A stretch of DNA of 64,000 nucleotides, taken from positions 193,501 through 257,500 of the forward strand of contig JANQAB010000001.1 of the NCBI GenBank assembly GCA_024707265.1. Direction: 5' to 3'. Position numbers and translations under genes: made by a program. Position 1 is the stretch's first letter; each line of letters begins with the position of its first letter. Source of the stretch: Sporocytophaga sp. (GTDB lineage: Bacteria; Bacteroidota; Bacteroidia; Cytophagales; Cytophagaceae). Of this stretch, positions 1 to 9,688 are shown piece after piece. The notes under the pieces were generated by a model. It was not told the DNA's origin, searched no databases, and saw only the letters and a program-made list of their open reading frames with translations.

Positions 1-1246
1 TGTTCATGCTATAAAAAAGTCCTTTTGAAGTACCAATCCACAACATGTCATTTACTTTAAAGAAACAATTGATGGACGTATTTTCATCCAGCCCCTTATT
101 GATCATTTTCCAGGACTTTCCATCATCCGAAGAACGGAAGGGGCCTTTTCCCGTGCGGCAAAACCAAAAACCGTCTGCATAGTAAGTTCCACCTATTCCC
201 CAGACTGCATCATAGTGAAAAGGCGGACTACGCATGATCCATGTCATTCCATTGTCGTAGGAGATGTATCCTCCGCTACCATCTGATGCACCATAGATGG
301 CGTTTCCATCTGTTGCCAGTGAGACGAAACTTCTTACCTGATTACTCTTCAAAGGAGAGGCGACAGGTTTCCAGTTCAAGCCATCTTCCGAAAATACCAT
401 TCCCCAATAAGATGACACTAACTGAGTCTTTCCCAGATTCAATACATCGAGGTATTCTCCTGCCAATCCTCCCAACTGAATTTCAACTATCTCATTTTTG
501 GCGGTCTTTCTAAAAAGCTGAGTCTGTGTGTAAATATATAATTCCTCCCCGCTCTGACTAAGTCTCTTAATAGCCTGACTTCCGAAGAAGGCAACTCTTG
601 TCCAAACTTTACCGGTATCAGAAGAGTAAAACAACCCTGTATTTGTACCAGCATAAAGGGTATCCCCCAGACGTCCGACAGAATTAACAGATGCTCTGCC
701 AGAAATCCTTTTCCAGATAAGACCATCATCGTATGATATGTGTACTCCGCTATCTGTAGCTGCAAGGAGATCATTTCCGAACTTCTTAATATCCACTACA
801 TTTCTGGCTGTTGTTCCTGTAAGCTCCAGAGTCTTTAATGTGTCCGCGCTCCTCAGTATCCCACGGTAAACACCTACTAACAAAGTAATTCCTTTTACTT
901 CCAGGCTGTAAATATTACCTTGGGGCCAGGTCTGACTTCTTAGTTTTTGACCAATGGATACGTCAGAATAAACAGTTATCGTATTGGAAGTGGCCGTTAC
1001 AAAATAGTCACCCCAGGTGCAGGCGTATTTAACGCCAGTTGATTGATCTATGGGATAAAAAGCATATACATCTTCGCTTTCCCTGTCACCGGCACAAACC
1101 CGGCCTTCAATGATGGCATAAGCTTTATCATGATGATTGATCAACCTGAGCGCTGAGATTGGATACATGTATCCCAATGGTTGCCACTGAGCCATTCCAT
1201 TCAACACCATCAAAAAAAGGATGAAAGTAAAAAAGACCTTTTTCAT
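1..1246 (-). CDS. Secreted YCF48/BNR-type beta-propeller protein (3' end outside window)
   Basis: The reading frame starts with ATG at 1246 and stays open to the window edge, so the C-terminus is missing. The first ~20 residues (MKKVFFTFILFLMVLNGMAQ) form a signal peptide ending in a signal-peptidase-like site, so the mature protein is periplasmic, surface or secreted. The rest is made of repeated blades with the pattern G-(T/S)-x-x-G-(L/V)-(F/Y)-x-S-x-D-x-G-x-x-W, for example LYAGTNTGLFYSSDTGKVW and VHISYDDGLIWKR. This is the Asp-box signature of sialidase/YCF48-like propellers. In Bacteroidota such proteins often end in a T9SS sorting domain, which cannot be checked here. The Asp boxes alone do not indicate an enzyme, and no catalytic sialidase residues could be assigned. 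It is read away from the neighbouring secreted-protein gene at 1806. Confidence 0.8.
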   Translation of the reverse strand, partial: MKKVFFTFILFLMVLNGMAQWQPLGYMYPISALRLINHHDKAYAIIEGRVCAGDRESEDVYAFYPIDQSTGVKYACTWGDYFVTATSNTITVYSDVSIGQKLRSQTWPQGNIYSLEVKGITLLVGVYRGILRSADTLKTLELTGTTARNVVDIKKFGNDLLAATDSGVHISYDDGLIWKRISGRASVNSVGRLGDTLYAGTNTGLFYSSDTGKVWTRVAFFGSQAIKRLSQSGEELYIYTQTQLFRKTAKNEIVEIQLGGLAGEYLDVLNLGKTQLVSSYWGMVFSEDGLNWKPVASPLKSNQVRSFVSLATDGNAIYGASDGSGGYISYDNGMTWIMRSPPFHYDAVWGIGGTYYADGFWFCRTGKGPFRSSDDGKSWKMINKGLDENTSINCFFKVNDMLWIGTSKGLFYSMN

Positions 1247-1805
1247 ATTACCTGAATTAAAATTTGAGCTTTTATGAGGGTAAGCTACAACAAAGGTAAT
1301 GAATAGATAAAAGGTAAGAGAATTATATGCTATAATATTATTTATGAATGGGGTTAGCTAATTAAGGTCCGTTGACAGAACAGCGGATCGTGGTTTACTA
1401 AACAGTGTTTAAGTTGGCCAATAATCAGGTGACAATGCATGACCCGGGATAACCAAAGATCCAATTAATTCTAAAATCCTGTAAATCCTGATTCAGACTA
1501 TCTCACAATCCTGAAATGATTGAATATTTATAGATAGCTGGGCATTGCCTTGGTGCGCCCCCTACAGGGTCGGATGTTATTTGTCTGGTCTATATATTTG
1601 ACCTCTTCGAGGTCAGGACTTTCATGACTTTGAACTCCTGGCGACATCAATGGCAACAAGGTAGACACCAAAAAAATTATCCGAATTAATTAGTATTCGA
1701 TTTCTCAAATGAATATGTTAATATTCCATCTAGCGCAAAAAACAATTGCTCATTATTTAACCTTTTGATAACTTCATTTTTATATAATAGTCTACTTTCA
1801 TAATT
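1247..1805. other. 559-bp intergenic region with short repeats and a hairpin
   Basis: This lies between two divergently read genes and has no convincing ORF. It holds three close copies of AATCCTG (1475-1481, 1484-1490, 1507-1513), the middle one running into ATTCAGAC, and a perfect 6-bp hairpin GACCTC-TTC-GAGGTC at 1600-1614. These look like debris of a dispersed repeat. Promoters for both flanking genes should also lie here, but no clear TTG-N19/20-TAnnTTTG pair was found. Confidence 0.4.
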
Positions 1806-2519
1806 ATGAAATTTTTTACCTGCACTCAAATTATATTCGGAATCCTTCTGGCAGTCGTTTGTGAAGCACAGACTTTAGACACTATTAGCAGAAATAAAAC
1901 CTATGTAATAGGACCAATGCCTGAATTCAACGAAATAATGAAACTCAACAAAGAAGATTCAAAGCTTGAAAAAAATGGAAAGAAAGTTCATCAACACATT
2001 CTAAAACTTCATAATGAAAAAGGGACCAGATATAATGGACCGAGGTATAATTATTCTAACAACAGGGCAAGGATAACTTTGGAAACATTCAGAAACGGAC
2101 ATTTATCCGAAAAGGACAACAATGCCAAAGATGCAGCCATGCATTGCGAATGTGAGCTAGAAAACAATGAGAAGATTACTATAAAAATAGGATTTGGTCT
2201 TTCTGCGGCTTTTGCATACAATCTCACTATAGAAGGAGATTCATTTGAAACACATTATATCCCACTTTATTTTGGCACTCCAAAATTTAAAAATGATCTG
2301 AAAGACCCAATAATGGTTTCAAGCATAGTAACCTTATCACAAAATCAATATATGATCCTTGATCAAAAACCAACATTCAGAGAAAACCAGCAAATAAGTG
2401 GTTATATAACATTCTCTTCCTATAATTTCTATGAACATACATCACCGGAAATATTTGACACGCTCAGGATAAATGCCAAAGCACATTTCACCTGTAACGT
2501 TTTTAAGAGGAAATATTAG
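1806..2519 (+). CDS. Secreted hypothetical protein
   Basis: The 237-residue product begins with a clear signal peptide (residues 1-22, ending VVCEAQ) and is otherwise hydrophilic, with no transmembrane segment. Features include a Lys/Glu-rich region around residues 35-70, a single CEC motif near residue 116 and a beta-rich C-terminal half. I do not recognise a family. It is a single gene converging on the CE2-CE4 gene with a 74-bp gap. The ATG at 1806 is directly followed by the signal peptide, which supports this start. It is probably periplasmic or exported; no T9SS sorting domain is visible. Confidence 0.6.
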   Translation: MKFFTCTQIIFGILLAVVCEAQTLDTISRNKTYVIGPMPEFNEIMKLNKEDSKLEKNGKKVHQHILKLHNEKGTRYNGPRYNYSNNRARITLETFRNGHLSEKDNNAKDAAMHCECELENNEKITIKIGFGLSAAFAYNLTIEGDSFETHYIPLYFGTPKFKNDLKDPIMVSSIVTLSQNQYMILDQKPTFRENQQISGYITFSSYNFYEHTSPEIFDTLRINAKAHFTCNVFKRKY

Positions 2520-2593
2520 ACTAGCTGAATAATTATACGATCCGATTGATCACAAAAAAATAAAAAGTGTTGCAAGATATACCTATTGCATTT

Positions 2594-5212
2594 TTACCTT
2601 TTCACAAACTTCATTACTTGATTCAAAATTCTTAAAAAGTATATTCCGGAGGGCAATTCTGAAACATCAACCGTTTTACCTTTCCCTGAAGTTAAAGTAT
2701 GTCCTGTCATATTGGTTATCAGCCATTCAGGGTCTTCGGCATTAATATCAATCATCAACAAATTACCTGCGGGATTGGGAAACAGCTTTACTGAAGCAGC
2801 TTTATAACCTGACAAAATTTGTGAAGCCAATGAATCCTTGCAATCATCAGACTTTGCAACTACTATGGTTTTCCCTAACACATCTGAAGCTATTGAACAT
2901 CCGTTATTGGTAACATTTACTGAATAAACTCCAGGCTCAGAAACAGCGATAGAATCATTGCTGCTATTTTCAACCGCAACGCCATCTTTGAACCATTCAT
3001 ACGTGTTACCTTCCACATGATCTGCAAAAAGCAGGGCCTTCTCAGGACTGCAGAAAACTACCTCTTCTGCAGGGTGAAGATTTATCTCTGGTACTGCGCA
3101 AGCGGAAATATTAATTGTTATTTCACCTCCATCCGGAACGGCATTAAACACAAACTCGCCTGATAGTATTTTAAAATTTAGCTTTTTACCATTCTGGTAA
3201 ATACTTAAAACATTTGCAACAACAGAAGGTTTCTTCACTTTAATTGTCAGAGGCTGAAAATACAAGCTGTCAGGAAGCTTGTCGGACAAATTCAGTTTCC
3301 ATGTATTTCCATTTTTAAATGGAGCTGACGTCTCCGTAAGTGTAGCAGTCTTTTTCTCTCTATGATATTGAATTGCCTGGGCAAAAGTACATATCCAGAC
3401 ATCGTTCTTTCTTGACAACAAAGTATCCAGTTGTTTGGCCAAATCATTCTGATGTATCTGGGCATAAGAATTATCATTGATGGTATTGCTATAAATACTA
3501 TGATATAAATAAGTAAGCAATCCCCCGCCTTTAATAATACTTTCGATTTGTGAATTAAACTGAGCAATAGAAACCTTGTTATCCATTCCATAGGTAAGAA
3601 TCTTATAATAATCATCCTCTGAAGGAGCAAAATTATAAGTATAATTTCCTGATGAAGACTGTACCCCTCTGGAAGCAATGTGATTGCTGTTCTTCACAGA
3701 ATCAATCACCGCCTGGTCATAAGTTCCGAAAGGATAAGCGAATGTCAGCACTTTTCCTCCGGTTAACTTTTCTGCAAAGTAACTCCTTGCATCTCTGATT
3801 TCAGCCTTCTTCTGATCTCCCGATAATGTTGTTAGATCCGGATGGGATTTGGTATGGTTGGCAATTTCATTTCCATCAGCATGGGCATTTCTTATCTGAG
3901 ACCAGTCAGGAGTACCTAAAGCATTGGTTATAAAAAAAGTCGCATTGACACTTCTTTTCTTCAACTCAGGAATCACTATAGCAGGATGCCCGGGAGACCA
4001 GTCATCAAATGTTAAGGATATTGCTGCTTTCTTATTGTCCAGCCAGTTGGATATGGAATAATTCAGATCGGCTTCTGATGAAGCGCATTGTATATTCAGT
4101 GAATTGATAAAAGCAGTAAGTCCTGAAGCCATACTTATGTGAGTAGCAGTACTAGGATGCCAGTCTTCTCCATACGGTTCATTCTGAGGACTCATTTCAT
4201 AATAATATACATGCTGATATTGTGATGATTTAAGTGTATTGACAACATTTTTAACATATGTTCTGATCCTTGTCCACTGCTGGGCGCCGACAGGATATCC
4301 ATCTGACATCATAACTCCTGCTGAAAGAATGATTACTGCATCAGGATGATATCCTTTTAATCTTTTAACGAAGTTCACATAAGTTGATTCGAAAGTCTCC
4401 TGATTCACAGGATTTGCAGGATCCGGGAAAAAGTCATTTGTTCCTAGGTTAATGACTATATAGTTTGGATGATGAGATGCGTGATTCCAAACCGGAGAGG
4501 ATGCATTATCAGGAAAAATGCGGTCATAGATACCAGGCAGAGTGCCTGTAGTGGAGGCATTATTATTTCTGTAAATACCTCTTCCGCTATAGCATACTGC
4601 CCTGTATTTCATCCCAAGGTTTCTAGCTGTAATATATCCCCAGGCGTTATAGTTATTTTCATTGGCAGAATGAAAACCCGTAGTTGGGTTCCCGCTAGCT
4701 AGGATGTTCACTTCATTTCCATAACCACATGTAATGGAATTTCCAATGAATTCAATTTCGCAGGAAGGTTCACTTAGCGGTAGCAGCGTAGCACCACCAT
4801 CCAGAACAAATCCCTGAAAAGCTGACTTTCCCACAGCAGCTTCTGTAAGCTTTATAAGTTCCACAGTATGAGAACCAGCGCTTAAACCTGTAGCAATTGA
4901 ATATGTATTACTGCCTGCCAGTACTTCAAATTTCTGAGGAGTACCACCATCAATTATTCTATAAAAATAATTGGTGGTGGTGGCACCATGAGCCCCATAA
5001 TCCTGAAATTTAGCTTTGATGGAAGTCCCGGTAAATTTTGCACGGATCGTCACTCCGGAAAACTCAAAAGCCGGAGCTTTTGAGTTTGTAAAATCAACCC
5101 TTCCCCAATAGTTGATATCAGGATGATCAGCATCGATTGTCACCTGGGCTTGTAATGATGAAAAAGAAATTAAAATACAGCAATACGCTATTGTTGACAG
5201 AATTATTTTCAT
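2594..5212 (-). CDS. Bifunctional CE2 acetyl esterase - CE4 polysaccharide deacetylase, T9SS-secreted
   Basis: This 872-residue secreted enzyme carries two deacetylating modules. A signal peptide (1-22) is followed by a CE2-type N-terminal jelly roll (~25-145) and an SGNH hydrolase domain (~150-375) with GNSIT (Ser159), NLGTND (~255-260) and the Asp-x-His pair DWHPS (Asp350/His352). A NodB/CE4 domain (~392-625) follows with TFDD (401-404) and the metal-binding HTKSH (His453, His457). The last ~200 residues hold a beta-rich linker, an Ig-like module and a type A T9SS sorting domain (LFPNPAGN... to the Lys-Arg end). Both module types are known on xylan or chitin oligomers; here acetylxylan is the likely target because the gene follows a GH9 cellulase gene by only 19 bp, presumably in one transcript. 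The fusion lets one polypeptide remove acetyl groups by two mechanisms (serine esterase and metal-dependent). Confidence 0.88.
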   Translation of the reverse strand: MKIILSTIAYCCILISFSSLQAQVTIDADHPDINYWGRVDFTNSKAPAFEFSGVTIRAKFTGTSIKAKFQDYGAHGATTTNYFYRIIDGGTPQKFEVLAGSNTYSIATGLSAGSHTVELIKLTEAAVGKSAFQGFVLDGGATLLPLSEPSCEIEFIGNSITCGYGNEVNILASGNPTTGFHSANENNYNAWGYITARNLGMKYRAVCYSGRGIYRNNNASTTGTLPGIYDRIFPDNASSPVWNHASHHPNYIVINLGTNDFFPDPANPVNQETFESTYVNFVKRLKGYHPDAVIILSAGVMMSDGYPVGAQQWTRIRTYVKNVVNTLKSSQYQHVYYYEMSPQNEPYGEDWHPSTATHISMASGLTAFINSLNIQCASSEADLNYSISNWLDNKKAAISLTFDDWSPGHPAIVIPELKKRSVNATFFITNALGTPDWSQIRNAHADGNEIANHTKSHPDLTTLSGDQKKAEIRDARSYFAEKLTGGKVLTFAYPFGTYDQAVIDSVKNSNHIASRGVQSSSGNYTYNFAPSEDDYYKILTYGMDNKVSIAQFNSQIESIIKGGGLLTYLYHSIYSNTINDNSYAQIHQNDLAKQLDTLLSRKNDVWICTFAQAIQYHREKKTATLTETSAPFKNGNTWKLNLSDKLPDSLYFQPLTIKVKKPSVVANVLSIYQNGKKLNFKILSGEFVFNAVPDGGEITINISACAVPEINLHPAEEVVFCSPEKALLFADHVEGNTYEWFKDGVAVENSSNDSIAVSEPGVYSVNVTNNGCSIASDVLGKTIVVAKSDDCKDSLASQILSGYKAASVKLFPNPAGNLLMIDINAEDPEWLITNMTGHTLTSGKGKTVDVSELPSGIYFLRILNQVMKFVKR

Positions 5213-5231
5213 CGTATCCAGGCTATATCGA

Positions 5232-7409
5232 TTAAAGTTTTATCATAGGTTTAACCATCACCTGCTCTCCACCTGTCACTTTAATCAGATAGGACCCTGC
5301 AGGCAGGTCATGAAGCTGAAGCTCCTGTGAGCCATTATCCATATTGAATGTTTTCATTACAGATCCTCTGATATCCATTACTGATACATGATACTTGCCT
5401 GGTTTCATGTTGGCTATCCAGAAAGAACCATTTGTAGGATTAGGGAAAAGATCAAACGAAAATGCATTTCTTCCGGAAGCACTTTCAACACTGGTTGTTT
5501 CACCCAAATCCACAAACTTTGAAAGCAAACGAATATAGCTTATTTGATAACCATTGCTGTTTTCTGTCACTGACCATGAATTCACAGGCCAGTTGGAATT
5601 AAAGTCTTTATATGATTTTTGTTTAGGTTGTCCAAAAGGAGGAGAAACAGATTCTGCAGTACACAAAGCGTTATTTTGCGAACTACCACAACTACCACTG
5701 GCGCAGCATCCATCCAGCTCATAGCCAGGATTGGCGCCCCCCACAAGAAACCCAGGAGCCGGGCCGTATGTAGAAGTTCCTACTCTGTCCCACTTAGCAC
5801 TCTTATCTGTAAACCAGCTGTGATAAAATTCATTGACACTATTCTCAGCACCATAGTTGTTCATATTGGAAAGGTATACCAGACTAAGGGGATTCACACC
5901 ATGAATGTAATGGACGTAGCCCAGAGCAGCTTCTCTTGCAGTTGTGTTCTTAGTAGCGTCAACATTATAACTTATCACATTGTGGAACATTGTTCCCTGC
6001 ATTGATTTTATATTATTGCTTCCCCAGGTATAGTCCTTAAGATGCGCACGATAAGGATCTTTTTTGGAAGTGATTGCTTTAAAATTATCATCATTATTGG
6101 CCATTGCTGATTTATAGGTATTGATAATTTTCGTTTTACTTGCAGCTGTTGCACCCGAAAGAGACGCATAATATAGTAACACATCCTGCAATTCACTTTC
6201 AAAAGGATAAGCAAAGCTCCATTGTAAAAGATGTGCATTTTGATAGTTATTGTCTACATAGGTTTTGTACACTGTTTCGCCTGTAGCATCAAACAAAAAT
6301 ATGGCAGCTTTTAATCTTCCCATAGGAAGGTCATAATCACTTCCCTGCTCTTGCTGACCTGCACCTATGCCGGAAGATCCATTTGCTGCATCATTGTTTC
6401 GCCACATTACCGCTGGATTTGCAGCAGACCATTCCCAGGCCATTTTTGCTCTCTTAAGCAATGTATCTGCATAAGCAGTCATATTAAGGGAACGATATAC
6501 TTTGGAAGCTATCGCAAAAGCACCAGCTGCACTTTGGGCAGAAGAGGTATTGATGCCGCCATAGTAAGTTGTACCTGTTGCACTTGAAGGTGGACTTGCA
6601 TGGGCAAGCGAGGCAATACTTATAACCGAACCGTCGGCTTGTTGCATGCGAAGCAAATGATCAATTCCCCATTTTGCTTCATCCAATAAATCAGGAATTC
6701 CATTTCCCGATTCCGGCAAATTGTAATTATCCGCCCATGCATCCGGTTTTTCAAGATAAGCCAGCATCATCTGTACTACGTAACTGGAAGTCCAATTTGT
6801 ATATTTATTATAGTCACCCGCATCATACCAACCACCGGATACATCTTTTTCTTTTGCAGCATTGTTTCTATCGTTATAAGCCCTTGCTTTCTTGTCCTGC
6901 ATGTGGCTTGCTCCATCTGCCCAGCCTTCACCTGCATAAGCTGCCTGTTTTGCAAACCCAGCTCGCTGATAGAAGAATGCCCGAACTGCATGTTTGAGCA
7001 CATCATTATAAATCCCACCGCTAATCTGAAAAGTATAGGAACGGACATTATTATTAACATCCAGGATGTAATATTCACCCGGGACGTTTACTGAGGTAAA
7101 GTCAAACCACCAGGCTTTGTCACCTGATGAGTTGTCTTCAGCCCCGCCGGACCAAACCTGCAAAGGACCAGAATATACCTGTTCTCCTGCAACATTAACA
7201 ACTGCATACAAAGTCCCCGGAATGAAAGCTTCTGAGGCATCAAAACCCGTCACCGGATCCCGGACAACAGCTATTTTAACTTCATCAGGAAGATATCCGA
7301 ACTGGTCTATCACAATATACTTTGAAACAGATTGGCCGGACACATCCCTCAATCCCGTTAGGAGAAATAAGCAAAGTGATAGAAATAGAGTAGAGTAAAA
7401 TTTAACCAT
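5232..7409 (-). CDS. GH9 cellulase (endoglucanase) with CelD_N domain, T9SS-secreted
   Basis: A 725-residue secreted glycoside hydrolase family 9 enzyme. After the signal peptide (1-26) come an Ig-like CelD_N domain (~30-130) and the (alpha/alpha)6 catalytic domain (~133-630). Diagnostic residues are present: GGWYDAGDY (Asp196, Asp199, the base region), the substrate-binding FYHSW (~528-532) and the proton donor Glu616 in SWSVTEN. A Cys-rich insert (CCASGSCG, ~568-575) lies near the end of the catalytic domain. The C-terminus is a type A T9SS sorting domain (LFPNPTNGS...). Inverting hydrolysis of beta-1,4-glucan is the family activity; endo versus processive action cannot be read from sequence. 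It is the first gene of a two-gene unit with the CE2-CE4 esterase. All catalytic residues appear intact. Confidence 0.92.
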   Translation of the reverse strand: MVKFYSTLFLSLCLFLLTGLRDVSGQSVSKYIVIDQFGYLPDEVKIAVVRDPVTGFDASEAFIPGTLYAVVNVAGEQVYSGPLQVWSGGAEDNSSGDKAWWFDFTSVNVPGEYYILDVNNNVRSYTFQISGGIYNDVLKHAVRAFFYQRAGFAKQAAYAGEGWADGASHMQDKKARAYNDRNNAAKEKDVSGGWYDAGDYNKYTNWTSSYVVQMMLAYLEKPDAWADNYNLPESGNGIPDLLDEAKWGIDHLLRMQQADGSVISIASLAHASPPSSATGTTYYGGINTSSAQSAAGAFAIASKVYRSLNMTAYADTLLKRAKMAWEWSAANPAVMWRNNDAANGSSGIGAGQQEQGSDYDLPMGRLKAAIFLFDATGETVYKTYVDNNYQNAHLLQWSFAYPFESELQDVLLYYASLSGATAASKTKIINTYKSAMANNDDNFKAITSKKDPYRAHLKDYTWGSNNIKSMQGTMFHNVISYNVDATKNTTAREAALGYVHYIHGVNPLSLVYLSNMNNYGAENSVNEFYHSWFTDKSAKWDRVGTSTYGPAPGFLVGGANPGYELDGCCASGSCGSSQNNALCTAESVSPPFGQPKQKSYKDFNSNWPVNSWSVTENSNGYQISYIRLLSKFVDLGETTSVESASGRNAFSFDLFPNPTNGSFWIANMKPGKYHVSVMDIRGSVMKTFNMDNGSQELQLHDLPAGSYLIKVTGGEQVMVKPMIKL

Positions 7410-7798
7410 ATTTTATTTAGCTTTTTTTGTTACTACTATAAAAAGGATCAATAAGTAATCACTTGAGTCAAAAAAGAATACAAAATTTCCTTAATAAATC
7501 ACAATCCAATAACTATTCGTACGCAGCAACTTCAATTCGGATGAAAGATTCCAAGATTTTATTCTGGGAATAAAAATCAACGTAAGAAGCAATCTCAATC
7601 CTAAATATCAGGCGTCCGCAATAGAACATTATCCCGAAAATATAGAATCAAAACAAGAAATAAAGATTATTCAACTAGGAATGTGACTTAAATAAACTAC
7701 TGGGATAGGGCTGTTAAGTTATTTTAGGTAGTTACTTATCAAACAAAACAAACTGAATTTCAATAGAATTAAAAAAATAAATTATTACTAATAGATAT
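7410..7798 (-). promoter_or_regulatory. 389-bp upstream region of the GH9 operon
   Basis: No ORF of note. It should hold the promoter of the GH9/CE2-CE4 operon and the end of the upstream 7TM gene transcript. I found no convincing TTG/TAnnTTTG pair and no clear terminator. The sequence is A/T-rich without obvious repeats. Confidence 0.3.
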
Positions 7799-9688
7799 TT
7801 AGTTCTCAAAAATCAGATCTTCCCAGCTTTTAATTTTAATACCTTCCTTTTTGCGGGATTCTAGAGCATCTTCCAGTTTCATTTTAAACTTGAGACAGGT
7901 TTTGTAATTAAGATCTATTTCACGGGCCAAGTCACTGACATTGAGATTTTCTTTCCACATAAAAACAGCGTAAGCAATATAAAAAGCTTTATCCAATGGA
8001 AATTTCAGCTTGTGAAAGATCGTTTGCGCTGTGATAGATTCTATCGTTCCACATTTGGAACAACGGCGTGAGTAGAAGTCATTTAGCTTAGCCTCTTTAC
8101 TGTTACCGCACTTTTTGCAGCTGAATCCGTCCACCCATTTAAATTCACTAAGAAAATTATAACACTCTGTTTCAGAAGGAAACAATTCCCTCATCTGGAA
8201 AAATGTCAGATTTTCTGGCATCACCTTTCTGATTTTGAGTGACTTTATAGTTTTGTTGAGGTTCCAGTTTTCCTTGTCAAGGTTGATATTCCATTGCCGG
8301 ATCATCTCTGCCTGCTCTTCCAACCTCCGGTTAGACTCCTCCAGCTGGCGGGTTCTCATCGCAACTTTTTCCTCCAATTCTCTATTTACTTTGTTAAGAA
8401 GCAGCTCATTTTCCTCCATTTGACTTATCACTTTCTGCCGCGCTTCATTTTCGGAAATCAAAGCCCTTTCCTTTTCCAGCCTTTCCTGTCTGAGTCTTGA
8501 GCTTAAGGCAAAAGAGAACATAAATGTATCTATCCCTATCCCGTAAAAAAGACTATAATAGACAAAGTGATTGCCTCGGATCCATCCATTGTAGTAGAAG
8601 TAGGTTACAGCAAAGCCGATAAAGATTGAGATGAAACCTATTAAGAAAATCCTGACGGGTTTGTACCCTTGCTTTAATCTTTTAACAGCTACATACAAAA
8701 GCATGGATAATATACTGAAGATAAAAATTTCAGAGATGGCCAATGCAAATGGCATACCCGGATAAACATAATAAACTATGGATTGCATTACAGCAAACAA
8801 AACAAAGGTGCACCATATGCCAAAATGAATTCTAGGAAATAACTTCTTTATTGAAAGAAAATACGACACATAGTGGATTATCCCAAAGACGAAAATTACA
8901 CGAACATATTCATCCAAAAAATAATTGACCGCGGGATAGTCAGGTGCAAGTATTGCAAATCCCATCTGATCAACTTTCAGACATTCAAGAGCAGATACAA
9001 GTACAAATAGTATATAGTATAAATAAATTCTATCTTGCGTTGAAAGGAAAAACAGGAAATTGTAAAGTACAAGAATAAACAGTACCAGATAAAATCCTCC
9101 TATTATAAAATAATACCGGTTAGAATAATTAATGTAATGCTGATAAGGCAACAATTGAGCTGAAAGCCCAAGATAACTGCTAGACCTGTATTTTATAAAA
9201 ATGGTATTATTTCCTTTTTTTAAAGGTATTTGAAAGGCAGGAAAACGATGATGAAGATTTCTCTCATAAAAGGGTATTTCCAATCCAATGGTATCAATGG
9301 CTACAAACCCACTCTTCTCCTTTTCGACAAACAAAATAATTTCAGCTGCCCGGTGATTGAACATTTCAAAAATCCACTTTTCATCAAGCCCTTCATTAGC
9401 TGTGAAGTTGAGCTTTAGCCACAGTGATTGATGAATGTTATCATTAAAATTTTTATAGTTAAAGTCAAACTTAGAATCTGGCAACTTTGACACCTCTTCA
9501 ACAGATATTTCCGCATTCGGACCAAACAGTATAAGGAAGTTACTCAGATTGAATGCATATTCGCGATTTTCGGATATTAATTTGTTGGCAGCGCCAGCCA
9601 GTCCACTTTCAGCAACTGTAAACAGATTGATGAAAAAAAACAATAGTATAAACCTTTTCCCTATGAGGTTGATTACTAACCTGGACAT
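7799..9688 (-). CDS. 7TM-DISM receptor fused to coiled coil and IS1595-type zinc-ribbon/HTH
   Basis: A 629-residue membrane protein with an unusual output end. Signal peptide (1-~33), a periplasmic 7TMR-DISMED2-like beta-sandwich (~40-185), seven predicted transmembrane helices (~192-397), a Glu/Arg-rich coiled coil (~398-485), then a C-terminal DNA-binding-like region. In that last part residues ~502-610 match the N-terminal zinc ribbon of IS1595/ISXO2 transposases: LFPSETECYNFL, then CKKC (Cys524, Cys527) and CSKC (Cys543, Cys546), the S-x-T-A-x-T-I-F block, and a helix-turn-helix (NVSDLAREIDLNYKT). No transposase catalytic domain follows. DISMED2 domains are thought to bind carbohydrates. 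The inferred role is a one-component membrane transcription factor sensing a glycan. It sits between the GH9/CE2-CE4 operon and the PL1 gene, all on one strand, which makes those genes possible targets. Confidence 0.85.
   Translation of the reverse strand: MSRLVINLIGKRFILLFFFINLFTVAESGLAGAANKLISENREYAFNLSNFLILFGPNAEISVEEVSKLPDSKFDFNYKNFNDNIHQSLWLKLNFTANEGLDEKWIFEMFNHRAAEIILFVEKEKSGFVAIDTIGLEIPFYERNLHHRFPAFQIPLKKGNNTIFIKYRSSSYLGLSAQLLPYQHYINYSNRYYFIIGGFYLVLFILVLYNFLFFLSTQDRIYLYYILFVLVSALECLKVDQMGFAILAPDYPAVNYFLDEYVRVIFVFGIIHYVSYFLSIKKLFPRIHFGIWCTFVLFAVMQSIVYYVYPGMPFALAISEIFIFSILSMLLYVAVKRLKQGYKPVRIFLIGFISIFIGFAVTYFYYNGWIRGNHFVYYSLFYGIGIDTFMFSFALSSRLRQERLEKERALISENEARQKVISQMEENELLLNKVNRELEEKVAMRTRQLEESNRRLEEQAEMIRQWNINLDKENWNLNKTIKSLKIRKVMPENLTFFQMRELFPSETECYNFLSEFKWVDGFSCKKCGNSKEAKLNDFYSRRCSKCGTIESITAQTIFHKLKFPLDKAFYIAYAVFMWKENLNVSDLAREIDLNYKTCLKFKMKLEDALESRKKEGIKIKSWEDLIFEN

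Noticed and set aside
3292-3678. 128-codon minus-strand ORF inside the CE2-CE4 gene
   Set aside because: It is an alternative frame of a clear CE4-coding region with no independent support.
5619-6005. 128-codon plus-strand ORF opposite the GH9 gene
   Set aside because: It is antisense to a strongly supported catalytic domain and has low-quality composition.
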